Assembly (NCBI RefSeq): GCF_900107035.1
Contig: NZ_FNOJ01000002.1
Location: 180,632-244,631 of the forward strand
From: Alicyclobacillus hesperidum
GTDB taxonomy: Bacteria; Bacillota; Bacilli; Alicyclobacillales; Alicyclobacillaceae
Reading direction: 5' to 3'
DNA: 64,000 bases
Notes under the pieces: generated by a model
Told to the model about the DNA's origin: nothing
What the model saw: only the letters and a program-made list of their open reading frames with translations
The model's database searches: none
In this document: positions 34,422 to 41,578 of the stretch, in pieces
Position numbering within the stretch: the first letter of the stretch is position 1
Layout of the letters: every line of letters starts with the position of its first letter
Made by a program: the position numbers and the translations under genes

Positions 34422-35533
34422 CGCCGTCCCAACCTCACTGCCGACATGACTCTTTCAGCCAATCGCTGATAGGATTCACGCTGCGTTCCCCCCGTATCGA
34501 AAGGGCTAGTAGTCTCCATTTCCAAGTTTGAAATGGGGATTTGTGCAAGAAGATCTGTCTGCAGGTCTTGAGCAACACGTTCTCCCCCGCCCTGACCGAA
34601 CACGTATGTCTTTTCCCCACAACCAGGGCACACGAAATGCGACATGTTCTCGACGACACCCAAAATTTCATGATTTGTCCGCAACCCCATGAGTCCCGCC
34701 CGAACGGCGACTTCAGCTGCCCCGGCATGTGGGGTTGTAACTATAATCTCCTTACTTTTGGGGATCAACTGATGTATATCAAGTGCAATATCACCTGTTC
34801 CCGGCGGTAAATCAAGCAGCATGACATCCAACTCGCCCCAGTAAACTTGGCTGAAGAAATTTCTGAGCATCTTACCCAACATAGGGCCTCGCCAAACAAC
34901 CGGACTGTTGTCCGGAACGAAATATTGCATCGAAATTAAACGCAGATTTCCTAGTTCAATTGGCATAATCAAGTCGTCTATCATCGTCGGCTTTTGTAGC
35001 TGTACTCCAAAAATCCCAGGAATACTAAACCCGTATATATCCGCATCGACGATCCCCACGCGCAACCCTAACTGACCCAGTTCATAGCCAAGGTGCGCCG
35101 TAACCGTGGACTTGCCAACTCCCCCTTTTCCGGACGCGATCGCGATAAATTCTATACCTAGAGCAGGGTCAAGGACGGCTGGAATAGCCGTTTGTGATCG
35201 CTTCCCGCGTACAATCTCAGCAAAGCGCGCCCGCTCTTCGTCGTTCATGTGCCCAATTGCAACTTCGACAGTGCGCACTCCATCAAGCGATAACAATTTC
35301 TCACGAACCGCTCTTTCAATTGTCGTATGAAGGGGACAGCCGCGAATGGTAAGCAGCACCTCTACGCGAACGTGGGCACCGTTGATTTCTATCGATTTCA
35401 CCATGTGCAGTTCAACGATACTTCGATGAACCTCGGGATCTTCAACGTCATCAAGTGCTTCAAGCACCTGTTCGTTGGTAATCAAGATTATCCCCCACTT
35501 CTCATTTGTGTCGGGCATCAGTATGAACTCCAT
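34391..35533 (-). CDS. Mrp/ApbC-type Fe-S cluster carrier P-loop ATPase
   Basis: About 380 residues. An N-terminal DUF59/MIP18 domain (D-P-E-V-H-R-S-I-V, R-G-C-P-L-H) is followed by a ParA/Mrp P-loop A-S-G-K-G-G-V-G-K-S-T and the C-x-x-C pair V-C-P-G-C-G that binds an Fe-S cluster in this family. It should deliver Fe-S clusters in the cytoplasm. I place the start at ATG 35533 (GAAGGA upstream); a TTG at 35485 giving M-I-T-N-E-Q-V-L-E-A-L fits the family start even better. The last 11 residues (R-R-N-L-P-K-R-S-L-Y-N) are encoded over a gene remnant and look acquired. Cotranscribed after the cupin-hemerythrin gene. Confidence 0.87.
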   Translation of the reverse strand: MEFILMPDTNEKWGIILITNEQVLEALDDVEDPEVHRSIVELHMVKSIEINGAHVRVEVLLTIRGCPLHTTIERAVREKLLSLDGVRTVEVAIGHMNDEERARFAEIVRGKRSQTAIPAVLDPALGIEFIAIASGKGGVGKSTVTAHLGYELGQLGLRVGIVDADIYGFSIPGIFGVQLQKPTMIDDLIMPIELGNLRLISMQYFVPDNSPVVWRGPMLGKMLRNFFSQVYWGELDVMLLDLPPGTGDIALDIHQLIPKSKEIIVTTPHAGAAEVAVRAGLMGLRTNHEILGVVENMSHFVCPGCGEKTYVFGQGGGERVAQDLQTDLLAQIPISNLEMETTSPFDTGGTQRESYQRLAERVMSAVRLGRRNLPKRSLYN

Positions 35534-35567
35534 AGCATATCCTTCGACATGTAAGCCCGCCCATTGA

Positions 35568-36413
35568 TCACGGCATCTTGTGCGTATACTCCTGCAGCTC
35601 GTTGGCAACGGCGGCTTTCTCCTCTTGGCTTAACAATCTACTCGCCATGGGAAATAAATGGCTATCCTCTTTCCCGAGATGATTCAGGAGTGAAGCAGAC
35701 AATTGCTGAATCTTGTCTGCCACCAGCTCATGTATGTGAGCATCACCGGTTTCTTCCCACGTTTTGAGCAACTCTCTCGCTTCTGCATAGAGGCGCCTGA
35801 TGTGAGCATGTTCTGCAAGCAACCGGGCCACAGGGCCGACATCCTGCCCCCCAACGTGTGCCGCTATGCGTGGGAAAACGACTTGCTCTTCCGCCACAAA
35901 ATGCGTTTGCAGTTCTGTTTGGATCATCTCCAAAGCAGAACGAATCTCCCTCTCATGTGGCACACTTGCTGTGGCCTCCAATACCTTGCACAAGGCTATA
36001 TGATCATCGACGAGTGGCCGTAATTCCGGCGCAATGTGTTCAATAAGCTCGGGATGTCGATAGGCGTTTTCGTGCTCCAAAGTTTGAGTCCTTGGTAAAA
36101 CGGGGGCGTTTTCCGACAGCTTAAAATCTGGGGTCAGAACCAGGAGAACCGTGCTTTGTTCAATACCCTCAATCGCATGCTCCACTCCCGGATCGACGGC
36201 CAGCATTTCCGATGCCTCAAGCACAAACGACTGTTCCTCAATCGTGAATAGCACTTTACCTGTTAGAACCAATACCGTGAGATTGTGTGGGGTACGATGC
36301 TTAGTCAGCCCTTTATGGGGTGCCAACGAAAGCTGTATAAATTTCGTCTCATCACGTTGGAGAACGCCTTGAACTTGCTTGTCACGAAATTGCAGCGAGA
36401 TTTTTTCCATCAT
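35568..36413 (-). CDS. Cupin-hemerythrin fusion protein
   Basis: The 281-residue protein has an N-terminal cupin (about 1-100: L-S-L-A-P-H-K-G near 30, V-L-V-L-T-G-K, then D-P-G-V-E-H near 75) and a C-terminal hemerythrin/HHE domain (about 115-275: D-H-I-A-L, H-F-V-A-E-E-Q-V-V-F-P near 170, L-A-E-H-A-H-I near 200, N-H-L-G-K-E-D-S-H-L-F-P near 250) with the di-iron His/Glu set. Such HHE proteins sense or bind O2 or NO or repair iron centres (ScdA/YtfE-like). GGAGGGA precedes ATG 36413. It shares a divergent promoter region containing a CRP-type site with a DUF2249 gene and heads the unit with mrp. Confidence 0.85.
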   Translation of the reverse strand: MMEKISLQFRDKQVQGVLQRDETKFIQLSLAPHKGLTKHRTPHNLTVLVLTGKVLFTIEEQSFVLEASEMLAVDPGVEHAIEGIEQSTVLLVLTPDFKLSENAPVLPRTQTLEHENAYRHPELIEHIAPELRPLVDDHIALCKVLEATASVPHEREIRSALEMIQTELQTHFVAEEQVVFPRIAAHVGGQDVGPVARLLAEHAHIRRLYAEARELLKTWEETGDAHIHELVADKIQQLSASLLNHLGKEDSHLFPMASRLLSQEEKAAVANELQEYTHKMP

Positions 36414-36598
36414 GCAGAATCCCTCCATTGGCACTCTCGCATCCTTCGAGCACCACGGCAGATGATGTTGCCTAGTGAAATCGTGGCATATTTTTGGCTC
36501 TACATCTGTGCGTTACGTCACGATTTCACGTAGCGAGATGCACGAGATGCAGCCGTTTTCTGAACGATTAAAGAACGAGCGCACGTATATGGGTAAAC

Positions 36599-36614
36599 CG
36601 TGATACATCTCACA
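36599..36614. promoter_or_regulatory. CRP-type operator, site 1
   Basis: CGTGA-TACATC-TCACA matches TGTGA-N6-TCACA at 9 of 10 positions. It lies 70 nt before the DUF2249 gene (plus) and about 185 nt before the hemerythrin gene (minus). Confidence 0.7.
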
Positions 36615-36683
36615 CGTTAGGTTAACGGCCTTCCGTATTGTCGAACTAGGCTCAAAGAGTACATGTACGGAGGGAAGATAACC

Positions 36684-37214
36684 ATGAAAATCGTGGAGGT
36701 CGACACTCGAGGTGCATCGCTGGCTGATTTAACGCTGCTCAACTCATTTTTACAATCTGCCCATCTTCATGATGCAAACCTGGTATTACAAGTGCGCACA
36801 CCGTTTCGTCCGATCGCGCTTCACCGCACCATGGAGTCCTATGGATATCTGCATACTACCCTAGAAATTACGACTACGGATTTCTTGACACAATATTATC
36901 CTGCTGGTCTGGGACTCAATCGCTTTCTCGTAGATTCGCGTGAACAAGAGCCAAAGTTCTTTCGGACACTGCTGCGTTGGTTGTTCGACATTGCGAATGA
37001 GCAGGTACAACCACCAACGCTGCTCATTTTGCCCAGTGAAGATCTGGCGAAGTTCACTCGCCAACTCGAATACACCTTACACGATTGCTGCTTTGAGTAT
37101 CGATTGGAAAAGCGAGTATGGCCAGGGGGATCTGGAATCTGGGTGCTTATCCATCCACGCTCTTCACGCAGCGACCCACAATTGAAGGAAACAACACTGT
37201 CTGCCCGCGTTTAA
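36684..37214 (+). CDS. DUF2249-like protein with C-terminal extension
   Basis: The first 70 residues of this 176-residue protein (V-D-T-R-G-A-S-L-A-D-L, V-L-Q-V-R-T-P-F-R-P-I-A-L) share the D-x-R ... h-x-h-x-T-x-x-x-P-x-x-L pattern of DUF2249 domains found four more times in this window; the rest (F-L-T-Q-Y-Y-P onward, basic and aromatic) is not recognised. DUF2249 proteins are small TusA/SirA-fold-like proteins often found beside hemerythrin and denitrification genes; their molecular role is unknown. GGAGGG lies before ATG 36684. A CRP-type site is 70 nt upstream and a Rieske gene follows at 65 nt. Confidence 0.65.
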   Translation: MKIVEVDTRGASLADLTLLNSFLQSAHLHDANLVLQVRTPFRPIALHRTMESYGYLHTTLEITTTDFLTQYYPAGLGLNRFLVDSREQEPKFFRTLLRWLFDIANEQVQPPTLLILPSEDLAKFTRQLEYTLHDCCFEYRLEKRVWPGGSGIWVLIHPRSSRSDPQLKETTLSARV

Positions 37215-37279
37215 AAAGAACTAACTGGGTTCGGCTTGCCGATAGGGAATTCATAACCGAAGTGGAGGAGGACGAGGTC

Positions 37280-37591
37280 GTGTCTTGGTATCGTGTTTGT
37301 CGTACTTCAGACGTGGCAGTGAGAAGTATGCAAAATTTCTCGGTTAACGGGATTGAGGTGAATCTCTACCACCTTGAGGACGGGTGGTTCGCAACCTCTG
37401 ACATCTGTACTCATCAAGATTGTTCTTTGTCCGATGGTGATATCGACGGAAATGAGATTGTTTGTGGATGTCACGGTGGCGCATTCGACATTCGAACAGG
37501 TGGTGCTACACGCATGCCGTGCACCATTCCACTGGAGACCTTCCGCGTACGAATTCGCAATGAATTTATCGAAATCGAAATCGAGCCGTAG
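37280..37591 (+). CDS. Rieske [2Fe-2S] ferredoxin
   Basis: The 103-residue soluble protein has a complete Rieske cluster site: C-T-H-Q-D-C-S-L near residue 44 and C-G-C-H-G-G-A-F near 64, i.e. CxH...CxxH with the usual spacing. No signal peptide or membrane anchor is visible, so it is a cytoplasmic ferredoxin of the bacterial oxygenase/nitrite-reductase-small-subunit type, and could feed electrons to a partner in this cluster. The GTG start at 37280 follows GGAGGAGG; the longer frame upstream overlaps the previous gene and has no homologous look. Confidence 0.9.
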   Translation: MSWYRVCRTSDVAVRSMQNFSVNGIEVNLYHLEDGWFATSDICTHQDCSLSDGDIDGNEIVCGCHGGAFDIRTGGATRMPCTIPLETFRVRIRNEFIEIEIEP

Positions 37592-37680
37592 CCTACAACA
37601 CGGCTTCGATTGAAGAGCGAATGGAGTGGCTGACGAGGGTTGGCTGGTGCGCGTATCCGAAGATTCAGAGGGAACATGAT

Positions 37681-37717
37681 GCGGAAAAACGCGGCGCACG
37701 GCATGCAGTTTTTCCGC
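37681..37717. terminator. Hairpin between convergent Rieske and DUF59 genes
   Basis: A 10-bp perfect stem GCGGAAAAAC/GTTTTTCCGC with a 17-nt loop lies between the two convergent stop codons. The U run is inside the stem. Confidence 0.5.
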
Positions 37718-37780
37718 ACACACAACACGATGAACGTCCACTCAGATATCCCGAAATAAGTTGGCCCAAACGACTGTCGC

Positions 37781-38083
37781 TTAAACGAATCCCAATTCCC
37801 TGCGCGCATCGATACTCATCATGTCAGGCGACCAAGGCGGGTCCCAGACGACGTCGACATAGACCATTGCGACACCAGAGGCCTGCGCTGCTGCCCACTC
37901 TACGTTTTCGCTAATCATATCATGTGCCGGACATCCCGGCGTTGTCATGGTCATTTCAATGTATAAGCTTCCTTCCTCACGCTCTTCCATTTTATAAATA
38001 AGACCCAAATCTACGACATTGACGCCGATTTCGGGATCATAAACAGATTGTAACTTTGCGCGCACATCATCCATATCAATCAT
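37781..38083 (-). CDS. DUF59/MIP18 (SufT-like) metal-sulfur cluster assembly protein
   Basis: The 100-residue protein has the MIP18 pattern: S-V-Y-D-P-E-I-G-V-N-V-V-D-L-G-L (residues 13-28) and the T-P-G-C-P motif with Cys near 51, as in SufT and PaaD, which help mature Fe-S proteins. Its ATG overlaps the stop of the upstream membrane-protein gene by 8 nt (ATGATTGA), a tight coupling that ties Fe-S maturation to that membrane protein. Last gene of the minus-strand DUF2249 operon. Confidence 0.88.
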   Translation of the reverse strand: MIDMDDVRAKLQSVYDPEIGVNVVDLGLIYKMEEREEGSLYIEMTMTTPGCPAHDMISENVEWAAAQASGVAMVYVDVVWDPPWSPDMMSIDARRELGFV

Positions 38084-39395
38084 GGCGAAATAACTCCTTT
38101 CTCAGCGTCGGCAATTTTAAGACGCGCAGCATTTGCACACTAAACATAACGATAGCAAGGCCAATGACCATGCATCCCCCAATCACGCCTGGAGCCCAGG
38201 ACACCGACGCCGCAGTGGTGCCTGCGATGATCCCGGCAATGAGCCCAATAAACACTGGACGGGAGCGCCTTACGTCAATTAAATCGGAAATGAGTATAGG
38301 ATTACCCTGGCGCGTTGCCTGCGCCCTGCTGTGCCGCTTCGTCCAGATAAGAAAGGGAACAATTTTATATGCAAACCCCATGACGGTCATGGTCACGACC
38401 CCGAGCATATAAAACATCACGATGGTCTGCCAGCCAGCCTCACCACCGTGCCAAAACAGACGCAGCAAGAACAAACACAGTCCGAAAAACCCCATCACGA
38501 CTGCAGAGACAACCCCCAGAATGGGCCACTCCACCTTTTTTCGCATACGGTTCTTGATAATGGCCCACATATCCCATAGATGGATAAGTAAAGTCAGTAA
38601 CCCACAAATTGCGCCTAACCAGAACAGCAGGGGGATGGCCACCCAAATCGCGGCTATGATCACCCAGACACTCACATGTGCCAAACGAAGTGTCCACTTC
38701 TGGCGCCATGTCGAAAACCCATGTGCCAAGGTAAACATAGGCAAAAGTTTTAGACTGAAACCCAGAATCAAAAACGTAAAAAACCCGCCAGCTGCCAATA
38801 CGATGTGTGTCGCAATCAATTGCCCGATAGCCAAATCGAGTGTTGGAACATATCCCGAATCAGCTAAAACCAGCAAAACCGCGACACTGACTGCGAGTAT
38901 GAGATACGCGTGTGCGGACAGGACAAATCCAAACATCGGCCCCCGGACCTTGGTCTTCGCTAGCGAAGTGAGCATTACCGCGCAATACAGATATAGTGAT
39001 ATCACTGTGACAAAGCCAAAGACGAGCAATCCAAGCGGCCACCATCGGCTCATGGACGTAAACAATCCAACGACGCCAATTAGGTATATCCAAAAATTCC
39101 ATCGGGCCGCGGTGACACTTGCAATAGGAACCAGAAAAGCAACTGTCGTGAGCTGATAAACTGCCCCCATAACAAAAGACAAAAGCGCCCCTAGTGTCAA
39201 TGCGTGCGTAAGAGCAACCACACTCGGCGTGCCTGGTACACCGTGGGCAAACGTCGAGGATTGGAATGCGAAGTCTATCGCAAACAATCCAAAACATATG
39301 ACACCAAACAACATATAGCGGATAGGCACTGCGAAAGGTGGCGATTGGCTTGTGCTGATCCCTCCCATCACAGGGGCGCCCGCAGACGTTTGCAA
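38076..39395 (-). CDS. Polytopic membrane protein, NnrS/CcoN-like, copy 1
   Basis: About 439 residues with roughly 12 membrane segments. Conserved histidines sit in helices: L-T-H-A-L-T-L-G near 80, A-T-H-I-V-L-A-A-G-G near 195 followed by K-L-L-P-M-F-T-L-A-H-G, and Y-K-I-V-P-F-L-I-W near 345. The H-x-L-x-L-G helix recalls NnrS and heme-copper oxidase subunit I relatives; the gene at 44.0 kb shares all these motifs. NnrS proteins are heme/copper membrane proteins that relieve nitrosative stress, but the assignment is by pattern only. TTG 39395 follows AGAAGGTG; GTG 39404 is possible. In an operon with DUF2249 and DUF59 genes. Confidence 0.65.
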   Translation of the reverse strand: MQTSAGAPVMGGISTSQSPPFAVPIRYMLFGVICFGLFAIDFAFQSSTFAHGVPGTPSVVALTHALTLGALLSFVMGAVYQLTTVAFLVPIASVTAARWNFWIYLIGVVGLFTSMSRWWPLGLLVFGFVTVISLYLYCAVMLTSLAKTKVRGPMFGFVLSAHAYLILAVSVAVLLVLADSGYVPTLDLAIGQLIATHIVLAAGGFFTFLILGFSLKLLPMFTLAHGFSTWRQKWTLRLAHVSVWVIIAAIWVAIPLLFWLGAICGLLTLLIHLWDMWAIIKNRMRKKVEWPILGVVSAVVMGFFGLCLFLLRLFWHGGEAGWQTIVMFYMLGVVTMTVMGFAYKIVPFLIWTKRHSRAQATRQGNPILISDLIDVRRSRPVFIGLIAGIIAGTTAASVSWAPGVIGGCMVIGLAIVMFSVQMLRVLKLPTLRKELFRHD

Positions 39396-39419
39396 GAAAT
39401 TCACCTTCTTTCGAAAAAA

Positions 39420-39887
39420 CTAGGCTCGACGAATCTTTACGCGAACTGTCCCATCCCCTTCGTCATCTACTTGGAAGTTGTAGTTTCGCTCATCCAATTC
39501 CGGCAGTAAAAATGCAGGAACCCGTACATTCCAAATTTCCAGACCCAGCTCTCCCTCGGCGCAAGCCTTATGACTGTCCAGAAAATCAAGAGTTCGAACC
39601 ATAGGGCCGGGCGGATCGAGTTCACGATTATCCAGATGAAAATACGGAATGTCCGTGTCTTTCTTATAGAATTGCACGATAAAGTGATCCGGCTCCTCTT
39701 CTACCACCGAATTTGCAAATCCTTGTTTTGCGAGCACGCGAATCAAAGGATCAGGCCTAAACGTAGCGTGAAGTTCAAAGACGTCGCGATCGTCTACTGT
39801 GCTGACCGTCTCCATGATGAGCTGGAAGGGTTCTCCCTTTGCTCGAAGGATTTCTCGGACATCCAATGAAACTATTTTCCCTGACAT
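39420..39887 (-). CDS. Tandem DUF2249 protein
   Basis: The 155-residue protein is two DUF2249 domains in a row. The first (1-75) has L-D-V-R-E-I-L, V-F-E-L-H-A-T-F-R-P-D-P-L and a closing F-I-V-Q-F-Y; the second (about 82-155) has D-N-R-E-L-D-P-P-G-P-M-V, W-N-V-R-V-P-A-F-L-L-P-E-L and V-R-V-K-I-R. The second copy is the classical form of the family. No cysteines occur at the usual sulfur-carrier position, so sulfur transfer is unlikely. It lies 16 nt after the next DUF2249 gene and 24 nt before the membrane-protein gene. Confidence 0.8.
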   Translation of the reverse strand: MSGKIVSLDVREILRAKGEPFQLIMETVSTVDDRDVFELHATFRPDPLIRVLAKQGFANSVVEEEPDHFIVQFYKKDTDIPYFHLDNRELDPPGPMVRTLDFLDSHKACAEGELGLEIWNVRVPAFLLPELDERNYNFQVDDEGDGTVRVKIRRA

Positions 39888-39903
39888 ACGAATCCCCCTA
39901 GGG

Positions 39904-40179
39904 TTATTCCGCTTCGACCTCTTGCAGCAAATTAACGGCTACAGGTCTGACTTTTCGAATCTCGACCTGCCAGCATTCCGGTCCTTGTTCTAAGTAATTC
40001 CACTGGAATTCTTGCCCGCACTCTGCATCCAATTGATAATACAATGGTTTCGGGTCGTGATCATTGATAATGAGCATTGCTGAACCCGGGCTGAGTGCGT
40101 TCCAAATTGAAAAAATTGCATGATGCTTTACTTTCGATGCAAACTGGCGGACGTCGATGGCCGCCGCAAAATCGTTCAT
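39904..40179 (-). CDS. DUF2249 protein, NDHDP type, copy A
   Basis: A 91-residue single DUF2249 domain: H-A-I-F-S-I-W-N-A-L near residue 20 and I-I-N-D-H-D-P-K-P-L-Y-Y-Q-L near 38-51. It closely parallels the divergently transcribed protein at 40443-40682 (F-A-A start, N-D-H-D-P-x-P-L, E-Y/N-Y-L-E-x-G-P-E), so the two are paralogues around one promoter region. ATG 40179 follows AAAGGGGAG. First gene of the minus-strand operon DUF2249 - DUF2249x2 - membrane protein - DUF59. Confidence 0.85.
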   Translation of the reverse strand: MNDFAAAIDVRQFASKVKHHAIFSIWNALSPGSAMLIINDHDPKPLYYQLDAECGQEFQWNYLEQGPECWQVEIRKVRPVAVNLLQEVEAE

Positions 40180-40359
40180 GCCGCTCTCCCCTTTCGCCAC
40201 TTTCGCACCATGACAGACCTACTCCTGCTTGATAACACTAGGATTTTCACAGGGATGAATGCGAAACTCCCCCATGCAAGACCACCGAGAGAAAACAGGC
40301 AGTTTTCCTGCGAACCTCGCTCTCGCACGTTTAGACTAAGCGTATTCCTGAGCATCGAA

Positions 40360-40375
40360 TGTGACTTTCGTCACG
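40360..40375. promoter_or_regulatory. CRP-type operator, site 2
   Basis: TGTGA-CTTTCG-TCACG matches the CRP-type palindrome at 9 of 10 positions. It lies 67 nt before the plus-strand DUF2249 gene and 180 nt before the minus-strand one. Confidence 0.72.
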
Positions 40376-40442
40376 TTCTCGCGTATTCGGACAGCGTAGA
40401 CTTCACAGTGTAACCAGATAACAGTCCTAGGAGGCCATTATC

Positions 40443-40682
40443 GTGAATGAATTTGCGGCGACCGTAAACGCGACCGAATATCCACCGCACCAAAAGCACA
40501 AGGTGATTTTCCAGACTTTTGATAATCTCCGCCCAGGCGAAGCCATGTTGCTAGTCAATGACCACGATCCGCAACCGTTGCACTATCAGTTCGAACTGGA
40601 ACGACCTGGCATTTTCTCATGGGAATACCTTGAACGAGGACCTGAAACATTCCGCATACGAATCGGGCGAACTGGAGCATGA
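40443..40682 (+). CDS. DUF2249 protein, NDHDP type, copy B
   Basis: A 79-residue DUF2249 domain with K-H-K-V-I-F-Q-T-F-D-N-L and L-L-V-N-D-H-D-P-Q-P-L-H-Y-Q-F, ending W-E-Y-L-E-R-G-P-E. It is the paralogue of the divergent gene at 39904-40179. A GTG start follows AGGAGG. The stop codon overlaps the ATG of the next gene (ATGA), so it heads a translationally coupled set of small genes. DUF2249 proteins frequently neighbour hemerythrin and nitrogen-oxide genes, which fits here. Confidence 0.85.
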   Translation: MNEFAATVNATEYPPHQKHKVIFQTFDNLRPGEAMLLVNDHDPQPLHYQFELERPGIFSWEYLERGPETFRIRIGRTGA

Positions 40683-41101
40683 CTGCACGCGTCGAATGGC
40701 TACCTCTGGGCCACGTGACTCATGGTTATCGTCGTGTTTTTGTGGTCTATGAAAACGGGATTTTACGCCACGTCATCAATTTTGCACACATGCCATACGA
40801 GTCTGTATTTCGGGTCAAGCAGTTGGCGACTACTGAGAGGGTGGACGATCCGTCCTTATGGTGGGGGCTTTCGGTGATAGCCAAACTTGTGTCAGACGGA
40901 ACTTTGATAAGTTCAGAAAACCCCGAGACAGCCGATGACGGGTATTTGCAAATTCGCCCGCAAGTACCGTCATATGATGAACTTTTGCCGCTATCTGTGT
41001 ACAGAGGTGCTGTAGAAAAAAACGCCCTTTGCCTCCCACTCGACAGAACCTCGCAATGCGAACAGGAGGGAATATATGGCGGACATCCAACTCATCAATG
41101 A
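40679..41101 (+). CDS. Uncharacterised protein coupled to DUF2249
   Basis: The 140-residue protein is not recognised. Its ATG overlaps the stop of the DUF2249 gene as ATGA, which argues strongly that it is real. It is soluble, has a V-E-W-L-P-L-G-H start, a W-W-G-L segment near residue 62 and a short Cys-containing tail (two cysteines, near residues 118 and 128). The last part overlaps the start of the next gene by 26 nt, with that gene's AGGAGGG inside its 3' end. Its place between nitrite-reductase and DUF2249 genes suggests a role in the same process. Confidence 0.6.
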   Translation: MTARVEWLPLGHVTHGYRRVFVVYENGILRHVINFAHMPYESVFRVKQLATTERVDDPSLWWGLSVIAKLVSDGTLISSENPETADDGYLQIRPQVPSYDELLPLSVYRGAVEKNALCLPLDRTSQCEQEGIYGGHPTHQ

Positions 41102-41414
41102 ACACACCATCCACATATCTGTAGATCTCACTGACGCTATACACATGATCGACGAGGCGTCGCGCAACGTAAAGGCATATGCACACGATATTGTGACCAT
41201 TTATGAGAAGATGCCTGCCTTCGATTACACAAGCTTTTGCTTCTATGCCTACGATAGCGCCGAGCTTTTCGAGTTCATACTTGGCGTGGATCCTAGAAAC
41301 TACCGATCCTTTTCTTTGGATGCGCCAGACTCCTTTTTCTTTACTTTATATGGAGGAATGGCGGCACTGTACGATATGGCGAACAAGTGCTTGCACGAAG
41401 ATCAATTCGCGTGA
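41076..41414 (+). CDS. Uncharacterised small soluble protein
   Basis: The product is 112 residues, acidic and aromatic-rich (Y-T-S-F-C-F-Y-A-Y near 51, S-F-F-F-T-L-Y-G-G-M near 87), with no signal peptide and no recognised domain. AGGAGGG lies 4 nt before the ATG, within the preceding gene, and its end overlaps a possible further GTG start (GTGA at 41411). Base composition is like its neighbours. Operon position, after DUF2249 and the 140-residue protein, is the only clue to function. Confidence 0.6.
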   Translation: MADIQLINEHTIHISVDLTDAIHMIDEASRNVKAYAHDIVTIYEKMPAFDYTSFCFYAYDSAELFEFILGVDPRNYRSFSLDAPDSFFFTLYGGMAALYDMANKCLHEDQFA

Positions 41415-41578
41415 CAGGTTCCGTTCGCTCCTACTGGGAAATCGGCTCCCATCGCATCTTGTTCCGTTGTTATCGGATTTGGAACGAAATGCAATGGGAG
41501 CTTTCTGCGAAACCATCGCAGTTCGCAACATGGCTGAGGACGTCAAATGAACCCGAATTCGTTTTCGCGGACTATTGA
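41411..41578 (+). CDS. Possible small coupled protein
   Basis: A 55-codon frame begins at a GTG that overlaps the previous stop as GTGA. It encodes a Trp/Tyr/Arg-rich peptide (three of its Trp in W-E-I-G, I-W-N-E-M-Q-W-E) and ends 7 nt inside the 3' end of the convergent nirK-like gene. No similarity was recognised. The overlap with the preceding stop suggests translational coupling, but a chance frame cannot be excluded. Confidence 0.35.
   Translation: MTGSVRSYWEIGSHRILFRCYRIWNEMQWELSAKPSQFATWLRTSNEPEFVFADY

Noticed and set aside
36420..36560. TACGT-N9-ACGTA as a further regulatory palindrome
   Set aside because: It is weaker than the nearby CRP-type site, and the halves do not match GTGA-N6-TCAC; kept out of the regulon.
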